The position numbers and the translations under genes are program-made. From assembly GCF_003666605.1 (NCBI RefSeq), contig NZ_RCIV01000004.1, forward strand, positions 1 to 64,000: 64,000 bases of DNA, written 5' to 3'. The notes under the pieces were generated by a model. It worked only from the letters and a program-made list of their open reading frames with translations, did no database searches and was not told the origin of the DNA. How positions within the stretch are numbered: position 1 is the first letter of the stretch; the number at the start of each line of letters is the position of its first letter. This DNA comes from Propionibacterium australiense (GTDB taxonomy: Bacteria > Actinomycetota > Actinomycetes > Propionibacteriales > Propionibacteriaceae). Below, in pieces: positions 47,511 to 57,549 of this stretch.

Positions 47511-48302
47511 GTGCCCGCCACCGACGCCCTGAACGTGCCCCACCTGGTCGAACTGCTCGGCCCGGACAGTTGCTGGGGTCCCATCGAGTGGTACGAGCGG
47601 ACCGGCTCGACCAACGAGGACCTGGCCGACCGGGCCCGTACCGGTGCCCGGCCCGGCCTCGTCCTCGTCGCCGAGTACCAGAGCGTCGGCCGGGCCCGTT
47701 TCGACCGCCGGTGGCAAGGCGCCCCGGGGACCTCGATCGCCGTCTCGGTGCTCGTCGCGCCGAGACCCGAACCGGCCCGCTGGGGATGGTTGAGCATCCT
47801 CGTGGGGCTGGCGGTGCGGGAGGGCGTCGAGTCCTGCACCGGTGCCGCGCCCGGCCGCGTCAGCCTGAAGTGGCCCAACGACGTGCTCCTGGACGGCCGG
47901 AAGATCTGCGGCATCCTGTGCGAACGGGTCGGTGACCTGGCGGTGCTCGGCTGGGGACTGAACATCTCCATGGACGAGGACGAGCTGCCCGTGCCGACCG
48001 CCACCTCGCTGTACCTGGCGGGACTGCCCTGCGGCAAGGACGAGGTCACCGCGCACGTCCTGACGAGCCTGCAACGCTGGTTCGAGCAGTGGCAGCGCAC
48101 CGGCCAGCTGCGCCGGGAGTTCATGTCCGTCTGCGCCACCATCGGCAGCGCCGTCCGGCTCCACCAGGACGTGGAGTCCGCGACGGCAGCCGTCGTCGAG
48201 GGCACCGCCGTCGGCGTCGACGAGACCGGGGCCATCCTCATCGAGGACGCCGCCGGTAGGCGGCGCGCCTTCGGCGCCGGTGACGTCATCCATCTGCGCT
48301 GA
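47511..48302 (+). CDS. birA: Biotin-[acetyl-CoA-carboxylase] ligase
   Basis: Attaches biotin to the Lys in EAMKM of AccA3. The 263-residue protein is a ligase-only (class I) form with no DNA-binding domain: TGSTNEDL, the nucleotide loop GRARFDR (usually GRGRxxR), [20 protein letters not shown], and LGWGLNISM, then a small C-terminal SH3-like domain. The GTG 47511 has TAGACT exactly 7 bases ahead. The long frame upstream runs antisense to accD5 and is not coding. Confidence 0.94.
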   Translation: MPATDALNVPHLVELLGPDSCWGPIEWYERTGSTNEDLADRARTGARPGLVLVAEYQSVGRARFDRRWQGAPGTSIAVSVLVAPRPEPARWGWLSILVGLAVREGVESCTGAAPGRVSLKWPNDVLLDGRKICGILCERVGDLAVLGWGLNISMDEDELPVPTATSLYLAGLPCGKDEVTAHVLTSLQRWFEQWQRTGQLRREFMSVCATIGSAVRLHQDVESATAAVVEGTAVGVDETGAILIEDAAGRRRAFGAGDVIHLR

Positions 48303-48358
48303 GACCCCACGCCCCGGCTCGGGGATGCGGCTGCCGCAGGACGCGCAACAATGGTGTG

Positions 48359-48862
48359 GTGCGCAGACGACGCGGCGAGTTCGCCGATGACGAGTACGTG
48401 ATGGTTCGCTGCCGTCCCCACGGGCGGGCACTGACCTGGCCCGTCCTCGTGCTGTTCCTCTTCGCCGCCGGCCTGGGGGTGCTGCTCGCGGCGCTGCCCG
48501 CCAGCGTGAAACCGGTCGGCAACTGGGCGCTCGTCGCCGTCTTCGCCGTCCTGACCGTCCTGCTCGTCCTCGTGCCCGTGCTGCGCTGGGTGTCCACCAC
48601 CTACACGATCACGAGCCGGCGCATCATGGTGCGTACCGGCCTGCTCCGCCGCGCAGGCGTCGACGTCGCACTGAACCGGGTGAGCGGGCTCTCCTACCAC
48701 CGCAGCCTCGCCGATCGGGTCTTCGGCTCGGGCACGGTCATCGTCGCCACCCAGGGCCCGACCCCGCTCACGCTGCGCTCGGTACCCGACCTGGCGGGCG
48801 TCCGGCGCGTGCTCGGGGAACTGGTCTACGTGACCGACGCCGATCAGATCCATGACGTGTGA
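48359..48862 (+). CDS. PH-domain (bPH2/DUF304) membrane protein
   Basis: A 167-residue protein with two hydrophobic helices (about residues 24-43 and 53-74) followed by a bPH2 domain ([29 protein letters not shown]). Proteins of this type lie beside birA in many actinobacteria. AACAAT ends 6 bases before GTG 48359, which is therefore preferred to the GTG at 48356. Function unknown, presumably membrane-associated. Confidence 0.85.
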   Translation: MRRRRGEFADDEYVMVRCRPHGRALTWPVLVLFLFAAGLGVLLAALPASVKPVGNWALVAVFAVLTVLLVLVPVLRWVSTTYTITSRRIMVRTGLLRRAGVDVALNRVSGLSYHRSLADRVFGSGTVIVATQGPTPLTLRSVPDLAGVRRVLGELVYVTDADQIHDV

Positions 48863-48966
48863 GACCGTTGAGGCCGGGCGGCGCCGCCGGATACCATCGA
48901 CGCAGCGCCGGAGCCGCATACCTCGTGGCTGAGTCGTGGGTGCACCGGTCACAGGGAGAGGGGCAC

Positions 48967-49587
48967 ATGCCGAAGATCAACGCACCGACCGTGCGCGAGC
49001 ATCACGAGCAGGTCATGACCTCCCTCATCGACGCCGCCGAGCAGATCCTGCGCGAGGAGGGGCCCGCAGCCCTCACCGCCGGTGCCGTGAGTTCTGGCGC
49101 GGGTGTCGCCCGGAACTCCATCTACCGGTACGTCGAGTCCGTCGACGACCTGCGCGGACTCGTCGTCGAACGTTACATGCCGGGCTGGTTCAAGGCCGTC
49201 GAGGAGGCCCTGGCCGCCAGCGACGACCCGCGTGAGCAGATCGTCGCCTGGGCCATCGCCAACCTGGAGCAGGCCACCATCGCCGGTCACGGCTGGCTGA
49301 TGCGCGTCGGTGACGGTCGTCTCAAACCGAGCGCCGCACGCAGCGTCGGCCGGGCCCATGCCGCCCTCTTCAGCGGTCTGGATCGCCTCTGGGCGCAGAT
49401 CAACCCGGCCAAGGCGCGGATCGCCGGCGTCATGACCCGGGGCCTGCTCATGTCCACCATGAACGCCGTCGAACGCGACACCGTCGGACTCGACGAGGCC
49501 CGTGAGGACCTCGCAACTGCGGTGCGCCTGCTCATCGGGATGTTCGAGGAGCAATCCGCCGATGTGACGGACCATCCGGGGAACTGA
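48967..49587 (+). CDS. TetR-family transcriptional regulator
   Basis: A 206-residue regulator. The N-terminal helix-turn-helix is at about residues 18-62 (LIDAAEQILREEGPAALTAGAV, VARNSIYRYVESVDDLRGLV); the C-terminal ligand domain is helical and not recognised. A GGGAGAGGGG stretch lies just before ATG 48967. It faces no obvious target; the convergent pepE and upstream PH-domain gene are candidates only by proximity. Confidence 0.9.
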   Translation: MPKINAPTVREHHEQVMTSLIDAAEQILREEGPAALTAGAVSSGAGVARNSIYRYVESVDDLRGLVVERYMPGWFKAVEEALAASDDPREQIVAWAIANLEQATIAGHGWLMRVGDGRLKPSAARSVGRAHAALFSGLDRLWAQINPAKARIAGVMTRGLLMSTMNAVERDTVGLDEAREDLATAVRLLIGMFEEQSADVTDHPGN

Positions 49588-49605
49588 GCCCGTCGGTCCC
49601 GCCGG

Positions 49606-50322
49606 TCAGAGCAGCTCGGGGGTGAGGACCTCGGTGAGGACGCCCGAGGCGGTGGGCTCGTCGCTCGGCACGACGTGCAGGGCACGAACGCCCTCGCGTT
49701 CTGCGACGACTCTCGACAGCTGCCCGTCGATGAAGTGCAGGGCGGCGCCGTCGTCGACCCCGTAACCGCCGGCGATCATGCCGGAGGCGACGGCCTGGGT
49801 GTAGACCGCCCCGCGGTCCTCGCCGTCCAGGTGCGGGCAGAAGCTGCCCGGCAGCAGGCCCAGCCCGCCGCGCCAGCCGCGCAGATCACCGAAGGCATCG
49901 GTCAGGCAGCCCTCGAACCAGCAGGCGGCGCCCGCCGAGATGCCGCCGAGCACCGTGGTCCGGCCGTTCTCCTCCGCCATGCGACGCAGGACGCTGGAGA
50001 CGCCGTGGGCATCCCACAGGGCCATCAGATTGGCCGTGTTGCCGCCGCCGACGAGGACGACGTCGGCCTCGGGCAGGCGGCGGACCGACTCGGCCGCGCC
50101 CTGCCACAGGGTGAGCACCATCGTCCGGACCCCGAGCCCCGAATAGGCCATGAGGAAGCGGTTGATGTACGTGGCGTTGTCCGCCGAGGCAGTGGGGGCG
50201 AAGCAGACGAGAGGGGCGCTCTTGTCGGCCAGGTCGACGATGTAACGGTCCAGGCTCGTCGGGGCGCCGTTGCTCGACATGGAGAAACCGCCACCGCCCA
50301 TTGCCACGATGTGAGTGCTCAT
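49606..50322 (-). CDS. pepE: Peptidase E-like protein (family S51)
   Basis: A 238-residue cytoplasmic hydrolase of the class-I glutamine-amidotransferase-like fold. The nucleophile Ser is in GGISAGAACWFEGC, preceded by VLVGGGNTANLM. Known members cleave Asp-X dipeptides or, in the cyanophycinase branch, storage peptides. ATG 50322 has AAAGAT 6 bases ahead. Divergent from purK. Confidence 0.88.
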   Translation of the reverse strand: MSTHIVAMGGGGFSMSSNGAPTSLDRYIVDLADKSAPLVCFAPTASADNATYINRFLMAYSGLGVRTMVLTLWQGAAESVRRLPEADVVLVGGGNTANLMALWDAHGVSSVLRRMAEENGRTTVLGGISAGAACWFEGCLTDAFGDLRGWRGGLGLLPGSFCPHLDGEDRGAVYTQAVASGMIAGGYGVDDGAALHFIDGQLSRVVAEREGVRALHVVPSDEPTASGVLTEVLTPELL

Positions 50323-50358
50323 GGGCCCATCTTTTCACGCCACCGCTAGGGTTGAGAC

Positions 50359-51525
50359 GTGAGAGCGGTGCGCACGGTGGGGATCATCGGGGGCGGGCAG
50401 CTGGCCCGCATGATGTACGAGGCGGCGATCGGTCTCGACCTCACGGTGAAACTGCTTGCCGAGGGGCCTGACGTGAGCGCGGCGCGGGTCGTCCGCGACG
50501 TGACGGTCGGCGACTACACCGACCGGGCCACCGTCGAGGCCTTCGCCGCGGGCTGTGATGTCATCACCTTCGACCACGAGCACGTTCCCACCGGGCTGCT
50601 CGCCCGGCTCGAGGCGTCCGGCGTCGGCGTCCGGCCCGGTCCGCAGGCCCTCGTCCACGCCCAGGACAAGCACCGCATGCGCGCCCGGCTCGGCGGCGAC
50701 CTCGGCCTGCCCTGCCCGACGTGGCGCGTCTGTGCGGACGCGGACGCGCTGCGCGCCTTCGGCGCCGAGATCGGCTGGCCGCTCATCGCCAAGGCGTCCC
50801 GGGGCGGCTATGACGGTCACGGCGTCTGGCGGCTCGACGGTCCCGGGGACGCCGAACGCCCCTTCCGCGAGTCGGGGGCGGCGAGCGGGGGTGAGCGCAT
50901 CGTCATCATCGGCGAGGAGTTCATCGACTTCACCCGGGAACTGTCGGTCATCGTCGTCCGCGCCCCCGACGGCCAGGTGCTCTCCTACCCGGTCAGCGAG
51001 ACGATCCAGCAGGACGGCGTCTGCGTCGAGACCACCACGCCCGCGCCGGGCCTGTCCGATGCCCGGCAGTCCGAGATCCAGGCACTCGGCCGGCGCGTCG
51101 CCGACGCGCTCGACGTCGTCGGCCTGCTCGCCGTCGAACTCATGGAGCGCCCCGACGGCCGGGTCGTCATCAATGAGCTGGCCATGCGCCCGCACAACAC
51201 CGGGCACTGGACGATCGACGGCGCGGTGACGAGCCAGTTCGAGAACCACCTGCGCGCCGTCGCCGGGCTGCCGCTCGGTTCGACCGCCGCCAGGGCCCCG
51301 TGGTGCACGATGCGCAATGTGCTGGGCGGACGCAGCGACGATGTCGTGGGCGACTTCGCCCATGCCGCCGCCGCGGACCCCGGCCTGCGGGTGCAGTTCT
51401 ACGGCAAGAGCATGCGTCCGGGCCGCAAACGCGGCCACGTGACCGCCTACGGCGACGACTGCGGCCAGGTGCAGGCGCGTGCCCGCACCGCGGCCGCCTA
51501 TCTGATGGGAGCAGACAATGACTGA
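50359..51525 (+). CDS. purK: N5-carboxyaminoimidazole ribonucleotide synthase
   Basis: Makes N5-CAIR from AIR, bicarbonate and ATP in purine synthesis. The 388-residue ATP-grasp protein has [12 protein letters not shown] at the start, [27 protein letters not shown], and [18 protein letters not shown]. The GTG has TAGGGT 6 bases ahead, a leaderless arrangement. It overlaps purE by eight bases. Confidence 0.96.
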   Translation: MRAVRTVGIIGGGQLARMMYEAAIGLDLTVKLLAEGPDVSAARVVRDVTVGDYTDRATVEAFAAGCDVITFDHEHVPTGLLARLEASGVGVRPGPQALVHAQDKHRMRARLGGDLGLPCPTWRVCADADALRAFGAEIGWPLIAKASRGGYDGHGVWRLDGPGDAERPFRESGAASGGERIVIIGEEFIDFTRELSVIVVRAPDGQVLSYPVSETIQQDGVCVETTTPAPGLSDARQSEIQALGRRVADALDVVGLLAVELMERPDGRVVINELAMRPHNTGHWTIDGAVTSQFENHLRAVAGLPLGSTAARAPWCTMRNVLGGRSDDVVGDFAHAAAADPGLRVQFYGKSMRPGRKRGHVTAYGDDCGQVQARARTAAAYLMGADND

Positions 51526-52027
51526 GGCCACGCCCCTCGTGGGCATCGTCATGGGTTCGGACTCGGACTGGCCGACGATGGAACCGGCCGCGAGTGCCCT
51601 GGAGGAGTTCGGCATCGGCTACGAGGCCGATGTCGTCTCGGCGCACCGCATGCCCGAGGACATGGTCGCCTACGGGCGTCGGGCGCACGAACGCGGCCTG
51701 CGCGTCATCATCGCCGGTGCGGGGGGAGCGGCCCACCTGCCCGGCATGCTCGCGGCCCTGACTCCCCTGCCCGTCATCGGCGTGCCCGTCGCGCTCAAGC
51801 ACCTCGAGGGCATGGATTCGCTGCTGTCGATCGTGCAGATGCCGGCCGGGGTGCCCGTCGCCACCGTGGCCATCGGCAACGCCCGCAACGCCGGGCTGCT
51901 GGCCGTCCGCATCCTGGCCAGCGGCGACCCGGAGCTCACCGAGAAGATGGTCGACTTCCAGCAGGCCCTGCGCCAGACGGCGCTCGACAAGGGGGCGAGG
52001 GTGCGAGGCCGGCGGGCCGGGGCCTGA
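51518..52027 (+). CDS. purE: N5-CAIR mutase
   Basis: Converts N5-CAIR to CAIR, the step after PurK. The 169-residue class I PurE has [22 protein letters not shown] with the catalytic His, and [12 protein letters not shown]. Its start lies within the purK 3' end, so the consecutive enzymes are co-translated. A nested inverted repeat follows the gene. Confidence 0.97.
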   Translation: MTEATPLVGIVMGSDSDWPTMEPAASALEEFGIGYEADVVSAHRMPEDMVAYGRRAHERGLRVIIAGAGGAAHLPGMLAALTPLPVIGVPVALKHLEGMDSLLSIVQMPAGVPVATVAIGNARNAGLLAVRILASGDPELTEKMVDFQQALRQTALDKGARVRGRRAGA

Positions 52028-52040
52028 TCCGCCGCGAGGC

Positions 52041-52072
52041 CGGCTCCGTCGCGGATCCGCGGCCGGGAGCCG
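52041..52072. terminator. Hairpin between convergent purE and LCP genes
   Basis: CGGCTCC (52041-52047) pairs with GGAGCCG (52066-52072), and the loop itself contains the palindrome GCGGATCCGC (52051-52060). It lies between two stops, 10-14 bases from each, and probably acts in both directions. Confidence 0.55.
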
Positions 52073-52081
52073 TGGCGGTGC

Positions 52082-53383
52082 TCAGTCGGCGTACTGGGCG
52101 ATGTTGCTCGTGTCCCCCTCGGACAGCTCCCCGAACATGGCCGAGGCCCGCTCGCTGTCCCAGATGACGACGGACTGGCCGTCCGCGGACCAGCCCTCCG
52201 CCGTCTCGAGCGGCACCTGCAGACTCGTCCCGCCGCCACCGGCGACCGACAGGACCCCCCGCGCCATGGCCCCCATCGTGAGCGGCCCCATGTCCTCGCC
52301 ACGGCTGACGGCACCCGACATGGCCATGTTGATGCGCCACCACTTCACCGGGTTGAGCACGGTGGACGGCGTCTTGAGCTTGGTGGCGATCTGCGCGATG
52401 ACCTCCCGCTGACGCCGGGCGCGTCCCAGGTCGCCCTCCGAGTCGCCGTAGCGGTGGCGCACGTAGCCGAGCGCGTCGGATCCGCCGAGCGTCTGGCACC
52501 CGGCCGGCAGGTCGATGTTCGCCTTCTCGTCGGCCATCGGCTCGTCCAGGCAGACGTCGACGCCGCCCACTGCGTCGACCATGGCGGCGAAGCCGGCGAA
52601 ACCGACCTCCATGAAACCGTCGATGCGCATGCCGGTGGCCTGCTCGACGGTCTGGGTGAGCAGCTGCGGGCCGCCGTAACTGTAGGCGGCGTTGATCTTC
52701 CCCATGCCGTAGCCGGGGATGCTCACATAGGAGTCGCGGGGGATCGAGATGAGAACCGCGTCACCGAACAGGGGGGTGTAGAGCAGCATGATCGAATCGG
52801 TGCGCTGCCCCTCGGCATCGCCGGTGCCCAGCTCGGCCTTCTCCTCGTCGCTGAGGCCCTCGCGCGAGTCGGAGCCGACGAGCAGGATCGCCGAGCCCGG
52901 CTGGTTGGCGATCCGGTCGGCGTAGGCGGGCTCCCAGTCGACCGTCGCCATCTGGGCCCAGGCGTACCCGGGGGTGGCGATCGTGAAGACCAGCCACGCC
53001 AGGACGAGGGTGAGGACTGTGCGGCGCAGCCGACGGCCCCTGCGCCGGGGCCTCGCCGGCCGGCCACGGCGTCCCGGGGCCGGAGCGGGAGCCGGGACGG
53101 GTTCACGCCGGATGTCCTCACGGGTGGGGCGCGTCCAACCCGAGGCCGCCGGCCGGCCCTGCTGGCGGGGATACCGGCTCGTCGGCGCAGACCGGCCCTG
53201 CGCGGCCTGCTGCCGGCGGTGCTGTTCCAGGAACGCCTGCTCGCGACGGCTGATGTCGGCGTCATTGGCTATGTTGGTGGCCGGAGCCGCCGGGGGAGTC
53301 CTCGTCGCCTCGTCGCCGGGAGCCCGGTGGTAGAGCCAGTCCAGATCCTCCCGGCGGCTTGATTCGTCCCTGCTGTCAGCCAT
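52082..53383 (-). CDS. LytR-CpsA-Psr family glycopolymer transferase
   Basis: A 433-residue type-II membrane protein: a long, charged cytoplasmic N-terminus (about 1-115) rich in Arg, Pro and Gln, one helix (about 120-140), and an LCP domain with [60 protein letters not shown] and [20 protein letters not shown]. It ligates cell-wall glycopolymers to peptidoglycan. ATG 53383 has TAGGTT 7 bases ahead; an earlier start at 53443 is rejected. manC is divergent, suggesting a shared polysaccharide role. Confidence 0.92.
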   Translation of the reverse strand: MADSRDESSRREDLDWLYHRAPGDEATRTPPAAPATNIANDADISRREQAFLEQHRRQQAAQGRSAPTSRYPRQQGRPAASGWTRPTREDIRREPVPAPAPAPGRRGRPARPRRRGRRLRRTVLTLVLAWLVFTIATPGYAWAQMATVDWEPAYADRIANQPGSAILLVGSDSREGLSDEEKAELGTGDAEGQRTDSIMLLYTPLFGDAVLISIPRDSYVSIPGYGMGKINAAYSYGGPQLLTQTVEQATGMRIDGFMEVGFAGFAAMVDAVGGVDVCLDEPMADEKANIDLPAGCQTLGGSDALGYVRHRYGDSEGDLGRARRQREVIAQIATKLKTPSTVLNPVKWWRINMAMSGAVSRGEDMGPLTMGAMARGVLSVAGGGGTSLQVPLETAEGWSADGQSVVIWDSERASAMFGELSEGDTSNIAQYAD

Positions 53384-53495
53384 GGCACCTAACCTAGCGG
53401 CATGAGCCGACGACCAGAGCGGATCGCCGTCACGGCGCGCCATGCCACCGGCAGGACCGGTGCACGCCGGTCCTGGGGCGAACGATACCCGAGAC

Positions 53496-53546
53496 CCTGA
53501 GGCAATCCTCAGGTATTTCCTAGGGGTTTGCTAAGGGTTTACCCTT
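53496..53546. promoter_or_regulatory. Hairpin and repeats in the LCP-manC divergent region
   Basis: CCTGAGG (53496-53502) and CCTCAGG (53507-53513) form a perfect 7-bp stem with a CAAT loop. A direct repeat follows (TAGGGGTTTG at 53521-53530 and TAAGGGTTTA at 53532-53541), the second copy overlapping an inverted repeat AAGGGT/ACCCTT (53533-53546). The site lies 75-125 bases before the manC start and upstream of both -10 hexamers, so it is a candidate binding region; the rest of the 237-base gap shows no gene. Confidence 0.4.
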
Positions 53547-53620
53547 CCGGTTGCTCCGATGATCGGCGTGGCGCCGCGTGGTTGCGGGGTGCCGGCCCGG
53601 CACGGTCCTATGGTGAACGC

Positions 53621-54700
53621 GTGAGATACGCAGTGATCATGGCCGGCGGTTCCGGCACCAGGCTGTGGCCCCTGAGTCGCCAGGGCGAGCCGAAGCAGCT
53701 CCTCAAGATGATCAACGGCCGCAGCCTGCTGCAGCTGGCCTTCGAGCGGGTCGTCTCCGTCGTCGCCCCGGAGAACGTCCTCGTGTGCACCGGTGCGGCC
53801 TATGCCACCGAGGTGGCCGCCCAGCTGCCCGAGCTGCGTCCCGAGAATCTCCTCGGTGAGCCCGTCGGCCGGGACTCCCTCAACGCCGTCATCTGGCCCG
53901 CCGCCGTGCTCGCCCGGCGGGACGAGGACGCCGTGGTCGCCACGGTCACCGCAGACCAGATCATCGAACCCGTCGAGGAGTTCGCGTCCCGCCTGATCAC
54001 GGCCTTCGATGTGGCCGAGGCGGACGACCAGGCGCTCGTCACCTTCGGGATCGTCCCCACCGGGCCGCACACCGGCTACGGCTATCTGCACCGCGGTGAA
54101 TTCGTCGAGGGGTTCACCGACGTGGCCCGGATCGTCGAGTTCAAGGAGAAGCCGGACGCCGAACTGGCGGCCCGGTACGTCTCCTCCGGGCAGTACTGGT
54201 GGAACGCCGGGATGTTCGTGTGGCGTGCTGCGAGCCTGCTCGACCAGGTGCGCGTGCTGCTGCCCGACAGCTACGAGAAGATCACCGAGCTCGCCGCCCA
54301 TCCCGACCGGATCGAGCGGATCTACCCCGAGCTGTTCAAGACCTCCGTCGACTTCGCCGTCATGGAACCGGTCAGTCAGGGCAGGACCGGGGCCCACGTC
54401 ATCGGTGTCGCCCTCACCGCCCGCTGGGCGGACGTCGGGAGCTTCGCCGATCTGCACGCCGAGCTCGGTCAGGACGGTGACGGCAATGTCACCCAGGGCA
54501 ATGTGGTCGCCTCCGGCAGTACGGGATGCCTGCTCGTCAACGCCGACCCCGGCCAGTCGGTGCTGGCCGTCTCAGGACTGAGGGACATGGCCGTCGTCCG
54601 GACCGCGACCGCCACTCTCGTCTGCCCGTTGTCGGACTCCCAGCAGGTCAAGGCCCTCGTCGGACTCGTCAAGGAGCAGTACGGTGCCGAACTCGCCTGA
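53621..54700 (+). CDS. manC: Mannose-1-phosphate guanylyltransferase
   Basis: Makes GDP-mannose for cell-wall glycans and glycolipids. The 359-residue protein has the nucleotidyltransferase start VIMAGGSGTRLWPLSR with the EPKQLL segment, TVTADQII, and FKEKPDAELAARYV with the sugar-binding FxEKP motif, plus WWNAGMFVW. It is the GMP-only form, lacking a type II isomerase cupin. TATGGT ends 6 bases before GTG 53621. Confidence 0.93.
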   Translation: MRYAVIMAGGSGTRLWPLSRQGEPKQLLKMINGRSLLQLAFERVVSVVAPENVLVCTGAAYATEVAAQLPELRPENLLGEPVGRDSLNAVIWPAAVLARRDEDAVVATVTADQIIEPVEEFASRLITAFDVAEADDQALVTFGIVPTGPHTGYGYLHRGEFVEGFTDVARIVEFKEKPDAELAARYVSSGQYWWNAGMFVWRAASLLDQVRVLLPDSYEKITELAAHPDRIERIYPELFKTSVDFAVMEPVSQGRTGAHVIGVALTARWADVGSFADLHAELGQDGDGNVTQGNVVASGSTGCLLVNADPGQSVLAVSGLRDMAVVRTATATLVCPLSDSQQVKALVGLVKEQYGAELA

Positions 54701-55487
54701 TCGGCCCCGCCGGTCCAGGGGCGGGGTCCTCGGGACGTTGCTGCGAATGCGTGAACCGATCGCCTGGCTCGTCCTCGCCGTCACGGTGGCCTACCTCGTG
54801 CTCGGTGGTGTGCGGCTCGGCTGGAGCATGACGCACGAATCGATGAGTCTGTCGGCCGCGGCCCGGCAGGCCGGGGCGGCCGTCCCGCTCGTGTGGGCAC
54901 TCGTCGACGTCACCATGGTCCTGGTCTGCATCTTCGGCACGGCGGCCATCGGCAGGGCCAGGGCGCTGACGCGCACCGCCGCGGTCATCATGTCGGTGGC
55001 CGCCTGCTATGACGTCCTCATCCTCGCCGTGGGTGTGCTCGGAGCCGAGGCCCCGGTCTTCTCCCGGGTCCTCGAGACGATCGGCGGGCTGCTCGAGGTG
55101 GCGGCCAAGATCGCTGCGGCCGTCGTGCTGTGGCGGCTCCTGGCGGCCAGAGCGCATTCGGGTGACCGGGCTGTCGGTGATCCCGTCCCGGCCCAGGGTG
55201 CGGTGTGGGCTCCGGAGCAGGCCACCGGGCGTACCTGGGGCAGGGCCGCTGATGCCGCGACCATGGTTCCTGGGGGACCGGGTCACGATCCGGGTGAGCA
55301 GGGTCCGCAGTTGGAGCAGGACGGCGGGTCCGGCGCCCGCGGTCCGTCCCGTCCGGGAGGTGAGTCGGAGCAGGACGCGCCGAGGCCGTCCGTGCCATGG
55401 CTGACGGCCGGGCAGCTCGCAGCCGGTCAGCAGCCACCCGACCCTCAGCAGACCCCTAGGGGGTGGAATTCTCTCAGAGCTGAATGA
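54684..55487 (+). CDS. Membrane protein of unknown function
   Basis: A 267-residue protein with four hydrophobic helices in residues about 25-160 and a long, disordered C-terminal tail rich in Gly, Pro, Gln and Asp. GTG 54684 lies inside the manC 3' end (17-base overlap), so it is co-translated with manC. No domain is recognised. The tail stops at a shift to lower GC. Confidence 0.7.
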   Translation: MPNSPDRPRRSRGGVLGTLLRMREPIAWLVLAVTVAYLVLGGVRLGWSMTHESMSLSAAARQAGAAVPLVWALVDVTMVLVCIFGTAAIGRARALTRTAAVIMSVAACYDVLILAVGVLGAEAPVFSRVLETIGGLLEVAAKIAAAVVLWRLLAARAHSGDRAVGDPVPAQGAVWAPEQATGRTWGRAADAATMVPGGPGHDPGEQGPQLEQDGGSGARGPSRPGGESEQDAPRPSVPWLTAGQLAAGQQPPDPQQTPRGWNSLRAE

Positions 55488-55612
55488 ATTGACTCTTGTA
55501 TTACCTGAAATCCCTGGTCAGGTGGGATTCGGAGGGGCAGGACGGGGATGACATCGTCCAGCCAAGCGGTTGCTTGAATCTTCTTCGACATGCGGCGAAA
55601 CGGCCTGCATGG

Positions 55613-55630
55613 TAGCTTTCATCCATGTAA
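55613..55630 (+). promoter_or_regulatory. whiB promoter opening on a start-stop (ATG-TAA) codon pair
   Basis: TAGCTT (55613-55618) is followed after 6 bases by ATG TAA (55625-55630), the spacing seen at leaderless genes here. Transcription from it would begin with an initiation codon directly followed by a stop, leaving a leader of about 115 bases before the whiB ATG. The 253-base gap 55488-55740 holds no gene. Confidence 0.4.
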
Positions 55631-55740
55631 TTCCGCTGACGTGGTTCGCCGGTCCACTCGTGGTGGGCCGGACCAGCTTCTGCGAGATGGTGTCCAGTGT
55701 CATGTCGGTGGTCCGCCGATCGGATGGAGAGGATGTGCGG

Positions 55741-55998
55741 ATGCGCGAGCTGTCGCTGGTGGACCTCAGTGAGGGCGGCGAGCTCTCCTGGCGTGACAAT
55801 GCCCTCTGCGCGCAGACCGATCCGGAGGCCTTCTTCCCCGAGAAGGGCGGTTCCACGCGCGAGGCCAAGAAGGTCTGCCAGGCATGCTCGGTGCGTGGCG
55901 AGTGCCTCGAGTACGCCCTCACCCACGACGAGCGCTTCGGTATCTGGGGAGGCCTGTCGGAGCGAGAACGGCGCAAGCTGCGTCGTCGTGCCGTGTGA
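55741..55998 (+). CDS. whiB2: WhiB-family transcriptional regulator (WhiB2-like)
   Basis: An 85-residue iron-sulfur regulator needed for cell division and septation in its best-known relatives. Four cluster-binding Cys are C23, C46, C49 and C55, followed by the GIWGGLSERERR turn and a basic tail. The manC-whiB2-zincin order matches the mycobacterial whiB2 locus. GGAGAGG lies about 10 bases before ATG 55741; an in-frame ATG at 55702 would add 13 residues. Confidence 0.93.
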   Translation: MRELSLVDLSEGGELSWRDNALCAQTDPEAFFPEKGGSTREAKKVCQACSVRGECLEYALTHDERFGIWGGLSERERRKLRRRAV

Positions 55999-56012
55999 CG
56001 TGCGGCTCGGGA

Positions 56013-56450
56013 TCAGTACCCGCCCTCGGGGTCGATCTCGTCGATGCTGCGCCCGGTGAGTGCGACGATCTGCTCGACGAGTGTCTCGTGGACGAGCGGG
56101 AACAGATCGGACCGGTCCAGTGCCCGGTGCTCCAGCGGACGGCGGTAGATGACGATGCGTGCGTGCTGGCTCTGGGGCGACTCGATCGCCGCGGCGAGGG
56201 GCACGGTGTCGTGCTCACCCAGGTCGTGCCACAGGGTCCGTGCATCGGGAACCTCATCGACGCCGATGTCGATGGAGTCGACGACGTCGGGACAGTGCTC
56301 GGCGATGCGGGCGATGGCGTCACGGACGCAGAGCATGAAGTACTCGCGGCGGCGCGGTCGTGATGGCACGCGCGAGGGATGATCGGTCAGATCATTCGGC
56401 AGGGCCATGGGCCCGCGAATGCCCCGCTCGTGGCGGTCCCTGGTGCGCAT
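56013..56450 (-). CDS. Zincin-like metallopeptidase family protein without HExxH
   Basis: A 145-residue protein matching the small metallopeptidase-like family (DUF1025-like) found next to whiB2 in actinobacteria: RRREYFMLCVRDAI, DSIDIGVDEVPD, IVIYRRPLE, then LVHETLVEQIVALTG. The usual zincin HExxH is here HETLVE, so the second His is gone and zinc binding is doubtful. ATG 56450 has TAGGCT 7 bases ahead. Convergent with whiB2. Confidence 0.8.
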   Translation of the reverse strand: MRTRDRHERGIRGPMALPNDLTDHPSRVPSRPRRREYFMLCVRDAIARIAEHCPDVVDSIDIGVDEVPDARTLWHDLGEHDTVPLAAAIESPQSQHARIVIYRRPLEHRALDRSDLFPLVHETLVEQIVALTGRSIDEIDPEGGY

Positions 56451-56490
56451 GGGATCAAGCCTAGTGCGCGGTCGTGCAGACCCGGCAGGG

Positions 56491-57549
56491 TCAGCCCAGT
56501 GCGGCCGCGATCGCGTCACCGATCTGGCTCGTGGAACGCGGCGTGGTGCGGTGCGCCGCGATGTCGGCACTCACCGCGTCGTCGATGCGCTGGGCGTCCG
56601 CGGGCCGGCCCAGGTGGCGCAGCAGCAGGGCCATCGAGCTGATCGCAGCGGTGGGGTCGGCGATGCCCCGACCCGCGATGTCCGGGGCGGAACCGTGCAC
56701 CGGCTCGAACATCGAGGGGAACTCGCCGGCGGTGTTGATGTTGGCGCTGGGTGCCAGGCCGATGCCGCCGGTCACGGCGCCGGCCTCATCGGTGAGGATG
56801 TCGCCGAACAGATTGTCGGTGACGATCACGTCGAAGCGCTGCGGCTCACTGACGAGCATGATCGTCGCGGCGTCCACGTGAAGATAGTCGTGCTCGACAT
56901 CGGGTCGTTCCCGGGCGACCTCCTCGACGACCCTGCGCCACAGGCCGCCGGCATTGACCAGCACATTGTGCTTGTGCACGAGCGTCACCTTCTTGCGGCG
57001 GGTGGCGGCCAGGTCGAAGGCATAGCGCACGACGCGTTCGACGCCGAACGCCGTGTTGACGCTCACCTCGGTCGCGACCTCGTTGGGCGTGCCCTTGCGC
57101 AGCGTGCCGCCGTTGCCCGCGTACAGCCCCTCGGTGCCCTCCCGCACGACGACGAAGTCGATCGGGCCCTTGTCGAGGACCGATGAGGCCAGCGGGGTGG
57201 GCACGCCCGGGTACAGACGGGCCGGACGCAGGTTGACGTCCTGGTCGAAGGAGAAACGCAGCTTCAGCAGCAGGCCGCGTTCGAGCAGGCCCGAGGGCAC
57301 CTGCGAGGATCCCGGTGCGGCGCCGACGGCGCCGAGGACGATCGCATCGTGCCGGGCGAGGCCGGCCAGCGTCTCGTCGTCGAGGACCTCACCGGTCCTG
57401 AGCCAGTGCTGTGCACCCAGGTCGTAGTGGGTGAGGTCGAAAGCCTGTTCCCCACAGGCCGCGGTGAGTACCTTGAGGGCCTGTTCGACGACCTCGGGGC
57501 CGATGCCGTCGCCGGGGATCACCGCAAGGGATGCACGATGAGAAGTCAT
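56491..57549 (-). CDS. leuB: 3-isopropylmalate dehydrogenase
   Basis: Third enzyme of leucine synthesis; it also works on citramalate-derived intermediates in isoleucine synthesis. The 352-residue protein has [44 protein letters not shown], and the signature [18 protein letters not shown] 57549 has TACTCT 7 bases ahead. Divergent from ilvE; an ltbR-type regulator lies at 63453-64000. Confidence 0.96.
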   Translation of the reverse strand: MTSHRASLAVIPGDGIGPEVVEQALKVLTAACGEQAFDLTHYDLGAQHWLRTGEVLDDETLAGLARHDAIVLGAVGAAPGSSQVPSGLLERGLLLKLRFSFDQDVNLRPARLYPGVPTPLASSVLDKGPIDFVVVREGTEGLYAGNGGTLRKGTPNEVATEVSVNTAFGVERVVRYAFDLAATRRKKVTLVHKHNVLVNAGGLWRRVVEEVARERPDVEHDYLHVDAATIMLVSEPQRFDVIVTDNLFGDILTDEAGAVTGGIGLAPSANINTAGEFPSMFEPVHGSAPDIAGRGIADPTAAISSMALLLRHLGRPADAQRIDDAVSADIAAHRTTPRSTSQIGDAIAAALG

